From positions 1-64,000 of the forward strand of contig JAHBSZ010000006.1 in NCBI GenBank assembly GCA_019638845.1: a stretch of DNA of 64,000 nt. The letters are read 5' to 3'. Positions 43,473-51,837 of this stretch are shown one piece after another. The translations under genes were made by a program, and so were the position numbers. Each line of letters starts with the position of its first letter. The stretch's first letter is position 1. The stretch comes from Salinibacterium sp. (GTDB lineage: Bacteria > Actinomycetota > Actinomycetes > Actinomycetales > Microbacteriaceae). A model generated the notes under the pieces. That model saw nothing but the letters and a program-made list of their open reading frames with translations, was not told where the DNA came from and did not search any database.

Positions 43473-43720
43473 CGGCCGTCGACACCGTGCGTCACGTCAT
43501 AGACAAGCACGGAAAACTCAAGGCGGACGTGGCCAATCTGGCCGAGGACGCCGACCTGTATGCAGCCGGCATGACCTCCAACGCGAGTGTCAACGTCATG
43601 CTCGCCGTCGAGGATGCCTTCGACATCGAGTTTCCGGACGAACTACTTTCCAAATGCACGTTCACCTCAATCGGCAGCATCTGCTCCGCCGTCAAAGGTC
43701 TTCTGGAGGCCGCAGCATGA
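43469..43720 (+). CDS. acyl/aminoacyl carrier protein
   Basis: An 83-residue carrier protein with the four-helix acidic fold. The attachment serine is probably Ser37 in YAAGMTSNASVN, in place of the usual DSL triplet, followed by VMLAVEDAFDIEFPD. The gene lies between AcpS and the flavoprotein with 4-base overlaps on both sides. The amino acid:carrier protein ligase two genes on is its probable loading enzyme, so its cargo is likely an amino acid rather than a fatty acid. Confidence 0.88.
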   Translation: MTAVDTVRHVIDKHGKLKADVANLAEDADLYAAGMTSNASVNVMLAVEDAFDIEFPDELLSKCTFTSIGSICSAVKGLLEAAA

Positions 43721-44892
43721 GAATGCCCACCACTATCGTTTCGACCCCGGATGCTCGGCCGCTGGCCGAACGCGTCGCGTACGTTGCCGACATCGCCGGC
43801 CGCTACGCAGGCGAGGTCGATGCTGCCGCCCGCTTCCCCGCGGAGGCGGTCGATGCCATGCGCTCGACCGGGTTGCTCGGCGCTAGCCTGCCGACCTCGC
43901 TGGGCGGTGAAGGACTCACCCTCTCCGAACTCGGCTCCATCGCCGCGAAGATCGGTGCCGCGTGTTCGTCTGCGGGAATGGTCTTCGCCATGCACCACAG
44001 CCAGGTTTTGAGCATGTCCCGCCACTTGGGCGGCTCGGCATCCCTTGCGGTGCTCGCGGGTCGCATCGCCACGGAACAGCTTCTGATTGCGTCGGCAACG
44101 ACGGAACTCGGGATCGGCGGCGATGTTCGTTCGAGCTCGTGCTTCGTCGATATCGAGGGCGACAAGGTCCGGCTCGTCAAGAACGCGCCGGTCATCTCCT
44201 ATGGCTCTGAGGCCGATCTGGTGTTCGTGACGGCTCGCCGCAATGCGGACAGCGCGCCCAGCGATCAGGTGGTCGTGGTGTGTGACGCGGCCAACCTCCA
44301 GCTTGAGCCCACCGGAGGCTGGGATACCCTCGGCCTGCGTGGGACAGCGAGCATGGGGTACCGCCTCAATGCCCTCGTCGCCGCTGATCGGGTGATTCCG
44401 GAGCCCTACGAATCAATCTCCACCGAGTCGATGCTTCCCGTGTGCCATGTGTTGTGGGCATCAGTGTGGCTCGGCATGGCGCGCGCGCTTGTCGATATCT
44501 GCCGCCAGTACGTGCGCGCTGCAGCCCGACGAAGCATCGGCAGCGTGCCGCCGGGTGCGACGAAGCTCGTGGATCTCATCGCCGAGCTTGAGCGGTTCGA
44601 GGCCCTCGTTGACGGACTCGCACGTCGCACCGACGAGATCTTCGACGATCGTGAGGCCCTCGGCACGATCGGCTACCAGGTGAGCATCAACAATCTCAAA
44701 GTCACCGCCTCGGAGCTCGTTGCCCAAGTCGCGATCGCTGCCCTTGCCATCACCGGCATCTCCGGCTATCGAAATGACGGTCAGTACAGCGTTGCCCGCA
44801 TCTTCCGCGACGCACAGGGCGCCGCTCTCATGGTCCACAACGATCGCATCATCGCCAACACGGCCAGGCTCATCTTGGTCCAGAAGGGGTAG
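43717..44892 (+). CDS. acyl-CoA dehydrogenase-like flavoprotein
   Basis: A 391-residue protein of the acyl-CoA dehydrogenase fold: N-terminal helices, a beta domain (about residues 110-210) and the C-terminal four-helix bundle. The usual catalytic-base region near the C-terminus (YEGT-like) is replaced by MVHNDRIIANTA, so ordinary alpha,beta-dehydrogenation of acyl-CoA is doubtful. In other pathways family members oxidise amino acids bound to carrier proteins, as in pyrrole formation from prolyl carriers. The ATG at 43717 overlaps the carrier-protein stop. Confidence 0.85.
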   Translation: MRMPTTIVSTPDARPLAERVAYVADIAGRYAGEVDAAARFPAEAVDAMRSTGLLGASLPTSLGGEGLTLSELGSIAAKIGAACSSAGMVFAMHHSQVLSMSRHLGGSASLAVLAGRIATEQLLIASATTELGIGGDVRSSSCFVDIEGDKVRLVKNAPVISYGSEADLVFVTARRNADSAPSDQVVVVCDAANLQLEPTGGWDTLGLRGTASMGYRLNALVAADRVIPEPYESISTESMLPVCHVLWASVWLGMARALVDICRQYVRAAARRSIGSVPPGATKLVDLIAELERFEALVDGLARRTDEIFDDREALGTIGYQVSINNLKVTASELVAQVAIAALAITGISGYRNDGQYSVARIFRDAQGAALMVHNDRIIANTARLILVQKG

Positions 44893-44896
44893 AGGA

Positions 44897-45838
44897 ATGA
44901 CTGACGTTCTGAACGACCGAACCACCGCACTCGACGACGCTCGCTTCGCATTCCGGGAGGAACTACTCAGCTCCGGTCAGCTCATCGGCACCTCGGTGCC
45001 GGGGATCTATGGACGATCAGGCTCCTTCGAGCAGGTCATTGCTGGGCTGGATCGCGTGCTGGGAGAGACCTTCTCGTCTCTCGGCGCGACGGTATTGCGC
45101 TTTCCGCCCGTGTACCCGCGAGCTGATTTCGAGCGCACCGACTACATTGCGTCGTTCCCCGACCTCAGTGGTGTCGTCTCGAGTTTCGAGCGCGGTGACC
45201 GCGAGCATCGTGAACTGTTGGCGGCCCGCGAGGAAGGCGAACCGTGGGACGGATGGCTCGACCCGACCGATGTCGTACTGACGCCAGCGATCTGTCACCC
45301 CCTCTACGCGACTCTCGAAGGCCGGCTACCCGAGGGCGGTGCGGTCTACGACCTCTCCGGCTTTGGATTCCGTCATGAGCCCTCGATCGACCCGTTGCGC
45401 ATGCAGTCATTCCGGATGCGCGAATTCGTGTTCGTGGGGACTCCCGATGCCGCGCAGCTCTACCGGGACACTTGGCTCGACACCTCCGTGGCGCTGCTCG
45501 CTTCTCTGGGTCTCGCCGTGGACGCCGTTCCGGCCAACGACCCGTTCTTCGGCCGCGCGGGAAAGATGCTCGTGAGCGCCCAGCTCAGGGAGAACCTCAA
45601 GGTGGAGATCACCGTTCCCCTCTATGCAGACCTGCACGAGGGAACGGCGATCGCGTCGGCAAACTGCCAGCGCGATCACCTCACGGCCGCGTTCGACATT
45701 CAGACTGCCGATGGTGAGACCGCCCACGGAGCCTGTGTCGCTTTCGGCATGGAACGCACAGTTCTCGCGCTCCTTCGTACTCACGGGATGGACACCGAAT
45801 CCTGGCCCGTGGCTGTCCGCGCAATCCTGGGGCTGTGA
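44897..45838 (+). CDS. amino acid:carrier protein ligase (class II aaRS homolog)
   Basis: A 313-residue homolog of the atypical seryl-tRNA synthetase catalytic core that lacks a tRNA-binding domain. Motif 2 is FGFRHEPS...FRMREF; motif 3 is AFGMERTVLAL. Cys133, Glu176 and Cys280 stand where this family binds zinc. Characterised relatives activate glycine or alanine with ATP and load it on a carrier protein, not on tRNA. AGAGGA lies at the ATG, 4 bases after the flavoprotein stop. Amino-acid choice cannot be read. Confidence 0.88.
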   Translation: MTDVLNDRTTALDDARFAFREELLSSGQLIGTSVPGIYGRSGSFEQVIAGLDRVLGETFSSLGATVLRFPPVYPRADFERTDYIASFPDLSGVVSSFERGDREHRELLAAREEGEPWDGWLDPTDVVLTPAICHPLYATLEGRLPEGGAVYDLSGFGFRHEPSIDPLRMQSFRMREFVFVGTPDAAQLYRDTWLDTSVALLASLGLAVDAVPANDPFFGRAGKMLVSAQLRENLKVEITVPLYADLHEGTAIASANCQRDHLTAAFDIQTADGETAHGACVAFGMERTVLALLRTHGMDTESWPVAVRAILGL

Positions 45839-45845
45839 TCACAGG

Positions 45846-47519
45846 ATGATGTTGGACACCTGGTTCGGCGATCCCGAGTCGCCGAACCTCGGCTTTCTCC
45901 ACCTCCCTGACGACCGCGAGGTCGTCGGGGGAGTGGTGATCTGCCCACCGCTCGGATACGACCAAGTGTTGGGCTACCGCGCTCTGCGGTTCGTCGGTCA
46001 GGAACTCGCGGCCCAGGGAATCGCAGCCCTGCGATTCGACTACGTCGGCGAGGGTGATTCTGCCGGCCAGAGCGGTACCGCTCAGGCGCCGGAACTGTGG
46101 ATGTCGAGCGTCGCGCGCGCGGCCGCCTACCTGCGGGACTCCGGAATCGACAATGTCGCACTGCTCAGCCTCGGCGCTGGCGCACTGATCGCCAACGAGG
46201 CCGCGCTCACAGTCGACGCCACCGCGCTGGTCCACTGGGACCCGGAGCTCTCCGGTCGTCGTTTCCTTCGCCGCCAGCGGGCGCTCTTCGAGCTGACCGT
46301 CGGCCACGATGGTCCGACCGACCCGTCAGCCCTGCTGTCGCTCACGCTGCACCCGGATGCCGCGGCGTGGCTGAGAACGCGCGAGATCACCGCCGCGACC
46401 CTTCCGGTGGGCATGGACGCACTGATCGTGGGTCGTCGAGCGTACGACGAGAACCCTGCGACCCTCAGGCTCACGAGCAACCTTCCGCCGCGAGCCGAAT
46501 ATCGGTCGGTTGTGGGACAGGAGGAGCTGCTCGATGTGCCGGGCACGCTCGCTGTTCTTCCGGAGGAGACAATCGCGGGGATGAGTGAGTGGCTACTCGA
46601 GCGCTTCCCTCGGGCATCCGTGCCGGCGCGACCGCTGGTGAATGGCCGTGCGGTCGTGGGACATACGTCCGATGGAACTCCGATCGTCGAGAAACTCCTG
46701 CGAATCGGGCCCGACCGGTTGTTCGTGATCACGACGTCGCGCGAGGACGACAACGAGTCCGGTGTCGTCGTGCAGCAGCCCGGCGCTGCGGAACACCGTG
46801 TTGGCCCCGGCCGTTTCCAAGTGCTGGCCGCCCGCGAGCTCGCCGAGCGCGGGTACCGCGCAGTCAGATTCGATAGGCGAGTCACGGGTGACACCACCGA
46901 GGTTCGCCCGGGTGAGCCCAACTTCATCTTCGCCAACGAGTGGGTAGACGACACAGACCGGCTGATTGCGGAACTGGGCATCGGTGAGGATGTTGCGCAC
47001 GCCGGACTGTGCGCTGGTGGCTGGGTCGCCGCACGCATGGCCGAGCGTCGACCCGCGCGCCTGACGGTGATGTTCAGCCCGAACTACTTCAAGACCGCCC
47101 CGCTGCGAGCTGGCGAATACTCGGTCCTCACCCAGTCGTCACGCGAGGGGACTCGGAAGTTCATCGGCCTCAAGCGCCGAATCCGTGGCATTTTGCCGGG
47201 GTGGGCGTGGCCAATTCTTGGCCGATTGCAGCTGTTCCACGACCCAGCGATATTGCTTGGGGCTTCGACCCGAGACCGGAACAGTACGGTTGCCGTGCTC
47301 CTGACGCCCGAGGACGAGGAAAACTTCCGTGCGCATCGCGGCCCAGATGCGGTTGCCCGTCTCATCAACAGGGGAGCCGACATTCGGGTCACCAGTTACG
47401 CGTACGGCGACCACTCGCTGTTCGGCGCGGAGGTACGCACGACGATGCTCACCGACCTCCTTTCCCTCGTCGATGAGAAGTTGACCCGTTCGGTCACCCC
47501 AACAAGATCACGACTGTGA
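45846..47519 (+). CDS. two-domain alpha/beta hydrolase, exosortase-type hydrolase-like
   Basis: A 557-residue protein with two alpha/beta-hydrolase halves. The first (about residues 1-290) has CPPLGYDQ and DYVGEGDSAG, as in hydrolases linked to exosortase systems, but its elbow reads LSLGAGAL with no nucleophile. The second (about 330-557) has the elbow GLCAGG with Cys389 and the probable catalytic His523 in YGDHSLFG. A Cys-type enzyme could transfer or release the thioester-bound aminoacyl group. The start is one of two adjacent ATGs. The flippase overlaps by 4 bases. Confidence 0.8.
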   Translation: MMLDTWFGDPESPNLGFLHLPDDREVVGGVVICPPLGYDQVLGYRALRFVGQELAAQGIAALRFDYVGEGDSAGQSGTAQAPELWMSSVARAAAYLRDSGIDNVALLSLGAGALIANEAALTVDATALVHWDPELSGRRFLRRQRALFELTVGHDGPTDPSALLSLTLHPDAAAWLRTREITAATLPVGMDALIVGRRAYDENPATLRLTSNLPPRAEYRSVVGQEELLDVPGTLAVLPEETIAGMSEWLLERFPRASVPARPLVNGRAVVGHTSDGTPIVEKLLRIGPDRLFVITTSREDDNESGVVVQQPGAAEHRVGPGRFQVLAARELAERGYRAVRFDRRVTGDTTEVRPGEPNFIFANEWVDDTDRLIAELGIGEDVAHAGLCAGGWVAARMAERRPARLTVMFSPNYFKTAPLRAGEYSVLTQSSREGTRKFIGLKRRIRGILPGWAWPILGRLQLFHDPAILLGASTRDRNSTVAVLLTPEDEENFRAHRGPDAVARLINRGADIRVTSYAYGDHSLFGAEVRTTMLTDLLSLVDEKLTRSVTPTRSRL

Positions 47520-48778
47520 AAGCGCGCGGCACCACCCGTCGGCTCGGGCTGTTCGGCGCCTCCGTGTTGCTCAACGGGGTCGTCAGCCTCGTCACGATTC
47601 CCGTCGTCGTGGCAATGGCCGGCGCGGACCCGTGGGCGTCCATGGCAACGGGACAATCCATCGGCAACTCGATCGGTGTGCTTGTGACCTTCGGTTGGGG
47701 GCTCACGGGACCCGCGACCATTGCGATGGCGTCCATTGAAAAAAGGCCGGGACTCTTCCTCGACTCGCTCTTTTCCCGTGGAGCACTGCTCTTACCCCTG
47801 TTGCTCCTCCAGGCACTGGTAACGGCGGCCATCGTGCCCAACGACAAGATCGTCGCTTTTGTCGCGGGCTTGGCAATGACGCTCGCGGGGGTATCCGCGA
47901 ACTGGTACTTCGCGGGGGAAAGCCGACCTGGACGCTTTCTTCTGTTTGACACGATCCCCCGTGTTCTCGGAACGGTGGCCGGCCTACTCTTGGTCGTTCT
48001 CACGGACGAACTGCTGTTCTTCGCGCTAGCGCAGCTTGCCGGTTCGCTTCTGGCTCTCGGGGTCTCGTCATATGTGATCTTCCGGGGGCGATCTCTCGAC
48101 TTCCGCGAGGCAGCGCGCTGGCGGAACATCGTGGCGCGTTTGGTCGAGCAACGCCACGGCGTTGTCGCGACGGGTCTTCAGGCGGCTGCCACCCCGGCGA
48201 TCCTCGGAATTGTCGCAATAACCGCGCTGCCCTCCCTCCCCCTCTTTGTGCTCGCCGACCGACTCTCGAAGTTCGTCGGCATGGCGACGTCCCCGCTCAT
48301 CCAGGTCTTTCAAGGATGGGTACCCGCCGCCCGCGGGGTGGAGTTACGGCGACGCATCGCCGTGTCCGCGCGCATCACGGTCATCCTCACCGTCGTTGCG
48401 GGCGCGACCTACGCCGCGCTTCTTCCTCTGTTCAGCCAAGTGCTCACCCACGGGCAGGTTGCGGTGGACGCGTCGTCAGCTATCGCCTTCGGAATTGTCG
48501 CGTCGTCGTGGGTGCTCTCGCCCTACCTCACCAACGTCGCGCTTATGGCCGTCGGACGGGTGCGTGTCGTTGCCTTCGGCGCCGCGCTGGGTGTTCCGCT
48601 CACTCTGATTCTGCTCACCAGCTCCGAGCTTCTCGGGGCCACGGAATTCGCCCCATGGTCGATCGTGATCGGGAACACCGTCGGAATGACGTGGCTCGTT
48701 GTCGCGCTGCGTAAGGCGTTGCAGGGCCCCCTCGAGCCCGCGCTCAACTTTGTCCCCGATTTGGAGCCTGTGCCTTAA
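47516..48778 (+). CDS. polysaccharide flippase-like membrane protein (Wzx/MOP type)
   Basis: A 420-residue protein with about 12 hydrophobic segments, laid out like the MOP-superfamily flippases that move lipid-linked repeat units across the membrane. Positive loops contain R/K near residues 125 and 245. Sequence similarity to a named Wzx is too weak to state. The GTG overlaps the hydrolase stop. It ends the second forward operon. Its TAA stop falls inside repeat site C. Confidence 0.82.
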   Translation: MKARGTTRRLGLFGASVLLNGVVSLVTIPVVVAMAGADPWASMATGQSIGNSIGVLVTFGWGLTGPATIAMASIEKRPGLFLDSLFSRGALLLPLLLLQALVTAAIVPNDKIVAFVAGLAMTLAGVSANWYFAGESRPGRFLLFDTIPRVLGTVAGLLLVVLTDELLFFALAQLAGSLLALGVSSYVIFRGRSLDFREAARWRNIVARLVEQRHGVVATGLQAAATPAILGIVAITALPSLPLFVLADRLSKFVGMATSPLIQVFQGWVPAARGVELRRRIAVSARITVILTVVAGATYAALLPLFSQVLTHGQVAVDASSAIAFGIVASSWVLSPYLTNVALMAVGRVRVVAFGAALGVPLTLILLTSSELLGATEFAPWSIVIGNTVGMTWLVVALRKALQGPLEPALNFVPDLEPVP

Positions 48779-48793
48779 CCCCGGGCTTAACCC
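48775..48793 (+). promoter_or_regulatory. TTAACCC direct repeat, site C
   Basis: TTAACCCCGGGCTTAACCC is the same 19-mer as site B. CCCCCGTTTGGTGG begins 10 bases after it, and TTACCC lies at 48886-48891. The site begins one base before the flippase stop codon and lies 134 bases upstream of the kinase-like gene. No other feature is seen in 48794-48927. Confidence 0.65.
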
Positions 48794-48927
48794 GCCAACA
48801 GGTCCCCCGTTTGGTGGACGCGAACCTCGGGCATCCGTAGGTTGGTGGGGAGGCCATTTGTACCCGCATCTGTACTCCCCAGTGCTTACCCGCGTCCTGG
48901 GAACCCGAAACCCGGAGCCATCCCGCA

Positions 48928-51825
48928 ATGGACATCCACGAATACCTTGGCGTGCTACGGCGCGGCTGGGCACTCATCGTGCTCGGCTTGCTCGTGGGCA
49001 TCGCCGGTGGACTCGCAGCAAACGCCGTGCAGCCGCGCGCCTATGCCGCGACGTCTCGCGAGATTCTCACCAACAGTGAGGCACTAGGCGACCTCACCCA
49101 GTCTTTGCAGGCGTCCAACCTCGCCGAGGGACGCATCGGTTCGTATGTGCTTGTGGCGACAAGCGGGCTCGTCCTGCAGCCCGTGATCGATGAGCTCAAG
49201 CTCGACATGACTGTTCAGGAACTCGCCGATCACGTGAATGTGGTCGCGCCGCCCGGCACCCTCATTGTCGAGATCACGGCGACCGCCGCAACTCCGGCAC
49301 TGGCCAAGTCGATCGCGAACACGGTTTCGGCGGTGTTCAGCGATGTGATCGAGAACCAGATCGAAAATGCGGCGGCCCCAGCGGTGGGTGCAACCGACGC
49401 GACAACGGATGCCACGGCAACTCCGGTCACCCCCGCAAGCACTCCCGTGCGCATCGTCAACATCGAGCACGCGTCCCTGCCGACCGCGCCGACGTTGTCC
49501 AACGCCCCGCTGTTGCTCGGTGTCGGCACGATTCTTGGCCTTGCCCTTGGTCTCATCGGGGCTTCGCTGCGTGAATCTCTCGATCGTCGCATCCGTGGTC
49601 GCAAGGATGTCGCTGCGGTCAGCGACCGCCCAGTACTCGCCCAGATCCGGCCCGATCGTGGAGTCAAAGCGAGCCCGATCGTTATGCACACCAGCTCGCA
49701 GAGCGCGATTGCCGAATCGTTCCGCGGCCTGCGCGCCAGCGTCGAGCACGTGCGCTCTCGCGACGACGTGAGCACGTTCGTGGTCACGGCCATGGCGCCA
49801 CGACAGGGTGCGTCACTGGTGGCGGCGAACCTCGCTCTCGCCATCGCTGACACTGCGACAACCGTCGTAGTCATCGATGCCAACCTGCAGGCGCCCCAGC
49901 AAGCTGAGATATTTGATGTTGATGCTGGTCCGGGTTTGACCGACCTGCTCACCACCACGATCAGCCTCGATGAGGTCATCGCGGCTGGCCCCGGTGACAA
50001 TATCTGGGTGGTGCCGATCGGCTCGCGCCGCGCACGGTCAGCCGACCTCCTCGCGACGCCGCGCATGCGTGCCCTGCTTGCTGAACTGCAGTCGCGGTTC
50101 GATGTCGTCATCATTGACACCCCAGCGATCAGCACGGCGACGGATGCCACGGTGCTTGGCTCCTTCGGTGCGGCCACCTTGCTCGTCGCCGCCGAGGGTA
50201 CCGCGACGCGACCGGCGCTCGCCGATGCGCTCGGGGTGCTCGCCGCCGGTGGAAGTGTTCCCGCAGGAATCGTGCTCAACCAGATTCCACGGAACACCCC
50301 CCGTGGTCGCCGCCCGGAGGCACCGGTAGTGCAGCGCACGCCCCGCCGCGGTGCAGGCACGAAAGCGCCGGCACCAGCCGCCAAGACTGTACTCGAAGCG
50401 CCGGCCGCCGCCGTTGCACCCGTGCCGATCCCAGGGGTCGAGCCAGCACCGGAACCGGTCGTCCGTTCAGAGCCTTCCGGAGTCGACGCGGTACCGATCG
50501 GGCGCGCGATCCCTCTCGCGCCGAGCCCGGCCCCCGTGGACGCCCCCGAAGTGCTGCCCGACCCCGTGGTATCCGCTCCCGCGGCTCCGGTTGTGCCACA
50601 GCTGCCGCCGCCGGTTGTCGAGTCGACCTCTGGTCGTGCCGCTGCACGAGCCGCCCGTGTTGCCATGAAAGCCGCAGCTCGAGCCGCCGCATCTCGGCCC
50701 CAAGCACCCGTCTCCCGCTTCGCACCCAAGCCCACAGGCGCCGTCGAGGCCGCAGAACTCGCAGCCGCAGCCGACCGCAAGTCGTGGCGCGCACCGATCA
50801 TCGACGCCGTGCCGGTACTTGAGCCGGTGGACGAAAGCTCCAACTCGGTGATTGACGTTCCCCGCGGTGACACGGGCGAGCGCGTCAGTCTACTCACCCC
50901 CCAGCCCGGCGACCGAACCCCAGAGGAACTCGCCGAGATCGTCGAAAACCAGTTCAAGGATGATGTCGTGTACGAGATTCCCGTTGAGGCATTCGGAAGT
51001 TTCCACAGTGTCGACGCCGAGGCATTTGCCGCGATCGACAATGAGCCAACTGTCACTCCGCCCCCGGTGCGACCCGAGGCTGCTGCCCCTCCCCTCACCG
51101 AGGAGAACGCCGCGTTCGTCATCGATCTACTCGCCGACGAGCCCGTGTATTCGCAGCCCCGATTCGACGATTGGGCAGCGGCAACCCCAACTCCGGCGGT
51201 TGCGGAGGCGGCAGAGCCCGATGTGTCGGTGGACGAACCGTCCGACATCGTGCCGGAAGCGTCCGTGGTGGAGAAGCCTGTCTACGAGGTTCCGGTAATC
51301 GAGCCCGAAGCTGTCGAGCCTCCACAGACTGCCGAGGTCGCCGAACCGACATCTTTCGTTGCGCCTGCTGCGTGGCCGGCGCCGCGCTTGGTGGCTGATT
51401 GGACGTTCGTACAACCTGGCCCCGCGGCCTGGCCTCCGGCACCGGAGGTGCCGGCAGCCGAGGTACCGGCGGCGGAGTCCTCCAAACCTGCTGCACCGCC
51501 GGTAGCCGAGGAGCCGGTGGTCGAGGAGCCAGCAACCGAGGAGTCAGCAACCGAGGAGCCGATCGCAGACGAGACGCAGGAGGCACCCACTCTTGCGCGG
51601 GTGACCATGCTTCCGACGCGTGAACGCCTGGCACGGGAGAGCTACCTGCTCAAGTCGCGCGAACTCGAGCGCGCAGCGCAGGAGCGACTGAAGTATGAGC
51701 AGGATCGACTCGAAGCACGTATCCGGGAGCAGCTCGAGGCTGACCGCCGACAACTCGCCGGAAAGCTCGACGAGTTGCTCGAAGACACGGTCATGATGCC
51801 GCGCTCCGTGAGTGACGGCTCGTAG
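48928..51825 (+). CDS. Wzz/BY-kinase-like protein, degenerate kinase with long tail
   Basis: A 965-residue chain-length/tyrosine-autokinase homolog. The Wzz part has transmembrane helices at about residues 15-32 and 190-212. The kinase-like domain (about 260-450) has lost key residues: Walker A reads APRQGAS (residues 290-296), with no Lys; Walker A' is DANLQ (317-321); Walker B IIDTPA (395-400) remains. The C-terminal Tyr cluster is missing. Residues about 455-890 are Pro/Ala/Glu-rich and disordered, ending in a coiled coil (about 895-950). It is likely a structural regulator of polymer length, not an active kinase. Confidence 0.88.
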   Translation: MDIHEYLGVLRRGWALIVLGLLVGIAGGLAANAVQPRAYAATSREILTNSEALGDLTQSLQASNLAEGRIGSYVLVATSGLVLQPVIDELKLDMTVQELADHVNVVAPPGTLIVEITATAATPALAKSIANTVSAVFSDVIENQIENAAAPAVGATDATTDATATPVTPASTPVRIVNIEHASLPTAPTLSNAPLLLGVGTILGLALGLIGASLRESLDRRIRGRKDVAAVSDRPVLAQIRPDRGVKASPIVMHTSSQSAIAESFRGLRASVEHVRSRDDVSTFVVTAMAPRQGASLVAANLALAIADTATTVVVIDANLQAPQQAEIFDVDAGPGLTDLLTTTISLDEVIAAGPGDNIWVVPIGSRRARSADLLATPRMRALLAELQSRFDVVIIDTPAISTATDATVLGSFGAATLLVAAEGTATRPALADALGVLAAGGSVPAGIVLNQIPRNTPRGRRPEAPVVQRTPRRGAGTKAPAPAAKTVLEAPAAAVAPVPIPGVEPAPEPVVRSEPSGVDAVPIGRAIPLAPSPAPVDAPEVLPDPVVSAPAAPVVPQLPPPVVESTSGRAAARAARVAMKAAARAAASRPQAPVSRFAPKPTGAVEAAELAAAADRKSWRAPIIDAVPVLEPVDESSNSVIDVPRGDTGERVSLLTPQPGDRTPEELAEIVENQFKDDVVYEIPVEAFGSFHSVDAEAFAAIDNEPTVTPPPVRPEAAAPPLTEENAAFVIDLLADEPVYSQPRFDDWAAATPTPAVAEAAEPDVSVDEPSDIVPEASVVEKPVYEVPVIEPEAVEPPQTAEVAEPTSFVAPAAWPAPRLVADWTFVQPGPAAWPPAPEVPAAEVPAAESSKPAAPPVAEEPVVEEPATEESATEEPIADETQEAPTLARVTMLPTRERLARESYLLKSRELERAAQERLKYEQDRLEARIREQLEADRRQLAGKLDELLEDTVMMPRSVSDGS

Positions 51826-51837
51826 CGATCCTCGAGA

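Noticed and set aside
49230-51248. 672-codon minus-strand frame opposite the BY-kinase-like gene
   Set aside because: Its Ser/Thr/Gly-rich composition is the antisense image of the Pro/Ala/Glu-rich tail; no signal supports expression.
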